DNA of 6,796 nt. It comes from CAYMNU01 sp964391885 (GTDB lineage: Archaea; Altiarchaeota; Altiarchaeia; JAFGQM01). The DNA lies in the NCBI GenBank assembly GCA_964391885.1, contig CAYMNU010000003.1, positions 1 through 6,796 on the forward strand. Direction: 5' to 3'. Positions 4,934 through 6,796 of the stretch are shown here, in pieces. The position numbers were made by a program, and so were the translations under genes. The notes beneath the pieces are model-generated. The model did no database searches, had not been told where the DNA came from, and saw nothing but the letters and a program-made list of their open reading frames with translations. How positions within the stretch are numbered: position 1 is the first letter of the stretch; the number at the start of each line of letters is the position of its first letter.

Positions 4934-6126
4934 TCTTGAGGCAAATCCATTGCGGTTTTAACTTCTTCTATGCTGCATAGCTTTCTTTTGAGCTTCTCTT
5001 CCTTTTTTGCGCGAATATACAGCTGCGCCTTCCTTACCTCCAGAACATGGACCGGGTTAAAAAACAAGTCTACTATAACCGAATAAAGTATGCCCAGGCC
5101 CAAGGTAAAGCCAAGGTTCTGAAGCATGGGCATGACCGCCAGGGTAAGGGCGAAGAATCCGGACATAGTAGTAAGGGATGAGCCTATTATGGGGTAGCCG
5201 GCCTTTGGAAGGGCTGAGATTAATGCTTTCTCGTATGATTTCAGCTTTGTATATTCCTCTTCAAAACGCTCTACATAGAATACATCATATTCCACGCTGA
5301 GGCCGAGTATTAGGGCGCCAACGCCGGCAGTTGCTATTGAAAGGGGAATATCCAGCCAGGCCATCGTACCATACATCCAAGAAGCTGCAAGTATTATCGG
5401 GAATATCGTAAGAGCTCCGCGGGACCTGAATACCAGCAGCAGAAAAAGGCTTATCATCAAAAGCGCCAGGCCAAATGTGAATACTGAATCTTCTTCCAGC
5501 AGGGCAATCACAGTTGCCAGTATTTGAGGAGAGCCTGTGATGGATATCTTAACTCCCGGGGGTGGCGAGACTTGTGAAACGCTTCGTTCAAGGCTTCTTG
5601 TGAGCTCGTTTATCCGGTCAGGAGAAGTCCCAACATCCACGGAAAGGTACATGGTTGCAGCAGAGTAGTCCTTGCTGAAAAAGCCCCCTAGCTGCGGAAA
5701 TGCCGAGATAATTGAATTGCTTGAACTTAAGTCTCTTGGCAAGGGCATTTGCCTGAAGACAATAGCAGGTGAGGCTATTCCCGAAACGCCCGCCTCCTCT
5801 GAAAAAAGCGAGTCTAAGTCTATAATAGCCTGTATAACCCGAGGGTCTCGGATATCCCTGGCTGCGTTATCAGAAACAAAATCAGGATCTAGGTATATCA
5901 ATATTATTACTGTGTCAGTGCCGCCGAACTTAGATACTAATCGGTCCCTGTAGGTATAGGCTTCTATGCCCTGCGGCATCTGTGCATTTATGTCGCCCTC
6001 AAGACGAAGATTCGGCAGGTTGGAGAACATAAAGGCTGTTATGAGCAAGCCTACGGTTATGAATACCCATGGTTTTTTCACTTGCTGTCTAGCAAGGGAC
6101 TCCAAACCCTGCTCTATGACACTCAT
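4930..6126 (-). CDS. Half-size RND/MMPL transporter subunit, first half
   Basis: This 398-residue protein repeats the same plan: helix 1 (about 18-36), an external porter loop (37-210), helices at about 214-233, 240-260, 265-285, 312-330 and 336-358, then a charged cytoplasmic tail of about 35 residues (RAKKEEKLKRK). The helix-4 signature is GLSVEYDVFYVERFEEE with E279-Y280, so glutamate replaces the usual aspartate of the D-Y pair. The partner half has D-F at the aligned site. The ITGSPQI motif before helix 2 matches the SGDPAIR of the partner and is typical of MMPL/HAE3 proteins. A good Shine-Dalgarno (6136-6143) and a 4-bp overlap with padR support the start. SecD/SecF is an unlikely alternative, because the helix-4 motif and loop sequence fit MMPL better. 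Confidence 0.82.
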   Translation of the reverse strand: MSVIEQGLESLARQQVKKPWVFITVGLLITAFMFSNLPNLRLEGDINAQMPQGIEAYTYRDRLVSKFGGTDTVIILIYLDPDFVSDNAARDIRDPRVIQAIIDLDSLFSEEAGVSGIASPAIVFRQMPLPRDLSSSNSIISAFPQLGGFFSKDYSAATMYLSVDVGTSPDRINELTRSLERSVSQVSPPPGVKISITGSPQILATVIALLEEDSVFTFGLALLMISLFLLLVFRSRGALTIFPIILAASWMYGTMAWLDIPLSIATAGVGALILGLSVEYDVFYVERFEEEYTKLKSYEKALISALPKAGYPIIGSSLTTMSGFFALTLAVMPMLQNLGFTLGLGILYSVIVDLFFNPVHVLEVRKAQLYIRAKKEEKLKRKLCSIEEVKTAMDLPQE

Positions 6127-6662
6127 CTATAGTCACACTCCTTTGTTTTTTCAATGAATCTGGATACCCATGCAATCTCTGCATTCGCCATGTAAGTAAA
6201 CCAATCATACAGAACAAGAGGCCCTGCCTCAGTTCGCTTCTTATATGGCTCCATCACAGAGCCAAGAAAGGCGATGGTGGATTCTATTTTCTCCAGCCTC
6301 TTGGAGAATGCAGATATTTTCTCTGCCTTGGTTAAAAGAGAAATATTCACTAGCGCGAGCGTATATGGGGGGGTGGACAAATCAAGAGACGATATCATGT
6401 TAAATAAAGAGGATTTAAGCGCTTTCTTTCCTTTGGCGCTTATGGAATAAATGTTTTTTTCGCGTCTAGTGCTAGCGGCTTTCTTGCAGATTAAACCTTT
6501 TTTTTCTAAGCTTTTGAGGATGAAGTATATAGAAGAGAAACCCATATCGGTCCAACGCCTCATATGCCTATCACTTATAATTTTCTCAAGCTCGTAACCG
6601 CAAGACGGAGCTTCGGCAATAATGCCCAATACTGCGGTTTCCTTCTCTGAGATAGCACCCAT
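6123..6662 (-). CDS. PadR-family winged-helix transcription regulator
   Basis: This 179-residue protein starts with ISEKETAVLGIIAEAPSCGYELEKII (4-29), the PadR N-terminal motif. SSIYFILKSLEKKGLI (43-58) is the recognition helix region and KNIYSISAKGKKAL (69-82) the wing. A helical C-terminal half (about 100-175, rich in K/E, ending WVSRFIEKTKECDYR) is the usual dimerisation and ligand-sensing domain. PadR proteins are dimeric repressors that release DNA on binding small, often aromatic or amphipathic, molecules and commonly control adjacent exporters. It is the first gene of the operon and overlaps the first RND half by 4 bp. A palindrome directly before its ATG suggests autoregulation. The gene is visibly more A/T-rich than its neighbours. 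Start ATG 6662 lies about 44 bp from the TATA element. Confidence 0.87.
   Translation of the reverse strand: MGAISEKETAVLGIIAEAPSCGYELEKIISDRHMRRWTDMGFSSIYFILKSLEKKGLICKKAASTRREKNIYSISAKGKKALKSSLFNMISSLDLSTPPYTLALVNISLLTKAEKISAFSKRLEKIESTIAFLGSVMEPYKKRTEAGPLVLYDWFTYMANAEIAWVSRFIEKTKECDYR
6136..6143 (-). promoter_or_regulatory. Ribosome binding site of the first RND half
   Basis: AAGGAGTG on the minus strand, nine bases before the ATG at 6126, inside the padR coding end. It lets this subunit be translated independently as well as by coupling to padR, and fixes the start codon. Confidence 0.65.
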
Positions 6663-6678
6663 GTTCTAGTATTAGAAT
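6663..6678. promoter_or_regulatory. Candidate PadR operator at the padR start
   Basis: GTTCTAGTATTAGAAT is an inverted repeat with perfect arms TTCTA (6664-6668) and TAGAA (6673-6677). It touches the padR ATG and spans the expected leader of its transcript, about 28-43 bp past the TATA centre. A repressor bound here would block initiation of the whole operon. The same 16-bp layout, GTTCT-N6-AGAAY, is seen at 191-206. No experimental site is known to me for this protein. Confidence 0.45.
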
Positions 6679-6696
6679 ATCGGCAAGTTTGAAATC

Positions 6697-6714
6697 AATC
6701 CTATAAAAAGGATT
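6697..6714. promoter_or_regulatory. Shared divergent promoter: TATA element inside a palindrome
   Basis: AATCC (6697-6701) and GGATT (6710-6714) are perfect inverted arms around TATAAAAA (6702-6709). Read rightward, TATAAAAAG lies about 36 bp before the ATG at 6742. Read leftward, CTTTTTATAG lies about 44 bp before the padR ATG at 6662. Both distances fit short-leader archaeal promoters, so one element may drive both directions, or a regulator may bind the arms. No second TATA box is evident in the 79-bp gap. Confidence 0.5.
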
Positions 6715-6741
6715 TTTTAACATCATCCCCCTAAGAAAGGC

Positions 6742-6796
6742 ATGGGGCTTTTCGGAGGGAAGAAGGATAGGAAGGATCGGCAGGCGCCGTTGGATT
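6742..6796 (+). CDS. N-terminal fragment of an unrecognised protein
   Basis: An ATG at 6742 opens a frame to the window end: MGLFGGKKDRKDRQAPLD (18 residues). An in-frame TAA at 6718-6720 rules out an earlier start in this frame. The N-terminus is short, glycine-containing and strongly basic, with no hydrophobic signal. The gene is divergent from padR, and a TATA element lies at a suitable distance. Too little is visible to name it. It could be under the same PadR control because it shares the promoter gap. Confidence 0.45.
   Translation, partial: MGLFGGKKDRKDRQAPLD

Noticed and set aside
4925..4940. Frameshift or sequencing error breaking one full-length RND gene
   Set aside because: The junction is a clean ATGA stop-start overlap, the first half has a full cytoplasmic tail, and the second has a complete N-terminal region before helix 1. 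Neighbouring junctions have the same overlap.
4476..4961. 161-residue plus-strand frame opposite the RND half-genes
   Set aside because: It is antisense to clear membrane-protein coding sequence with conserved motifs and no promoter. The openness follows from codon bias on the other strand.
4930..6126. SecD/SecF protein-export subunits
   Set aside because: Half-size RND topology fits, but the helix-4 motifs with E-Y and D-F followed by R-x(2)-EE/QE and the GSP/GDP motif before helix 2 fit MMPL/HAE3. PadR and CARDB neighbours are also not a Sec context.

Overview
The window looks archaeal. It carries a DHH/DHHA1 nuclease of the archaeal RecJ-like/GAN type with all catalytic motifs, TATA boxes at archaeal distances from start codons, a start with almost no leader, a COG1361/CARDB-type surface protein, and an HAE3/MMPL-like RND exporter. 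Frequent AGG/AGA and ATA codons agree. I cannot place it in a phylum from the sequence. DPANN or euryarchaeal lineages are both possible.

Layout from left to right: (1) the 3' end of an unrecognised plus-strand gene (2-160). (2) An intergenic stretch with a T-tract, two tandem 12-bp palindromes (183-214) and a stray copy of the end of the nuclease gene (239-259). (3) A hicBA toxin-antitoxin pair on the plus strand (355-792), with a TATA box just upstream of hicB. (4) The RecJ-like nuclease on the minus strand (2198-801), converging on hicA with only 8 bp between stop codons. (5) A tightly packed minus-strand operon running from 6662 down to 2241: a PadR-type regulator, two half-size RND/MMPL transporter subunits, and a membrane-anchored protein of about four CARDB/NEW3-like Ig modules. 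All three junctions are 4-bp ATGA overlaps. The nuclease follows after a 42-bp gap and may be a distal gene of the same transcript. (6) A short promoter region with one TATA element inside a palindrome, serving padR leftward and a new gene rightward (6742 to the window end, partial).

How the genes may work together: the PadR protein probably controls its own operon. The two RND halves probably pair into one 12-helix transporter, each supplying one porter domain. The CARDB protein, with a signal peptide and a C-terminal membrane anchor, would sit outside the membrane beside the porter domains as an accessory or substrate-capture subunit. The cargo cannot be read from the sequence. The hicBA pair is bounded by a direct repeat of the nuclease 3' end, which suggests it arrived as a small cassette that landed on the nuclease stop codon and rebuilt it.

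No RNA genes, CRISPR arrays, integrases or transposases were seen. No stretch longer than 300 bp lacks a gene.
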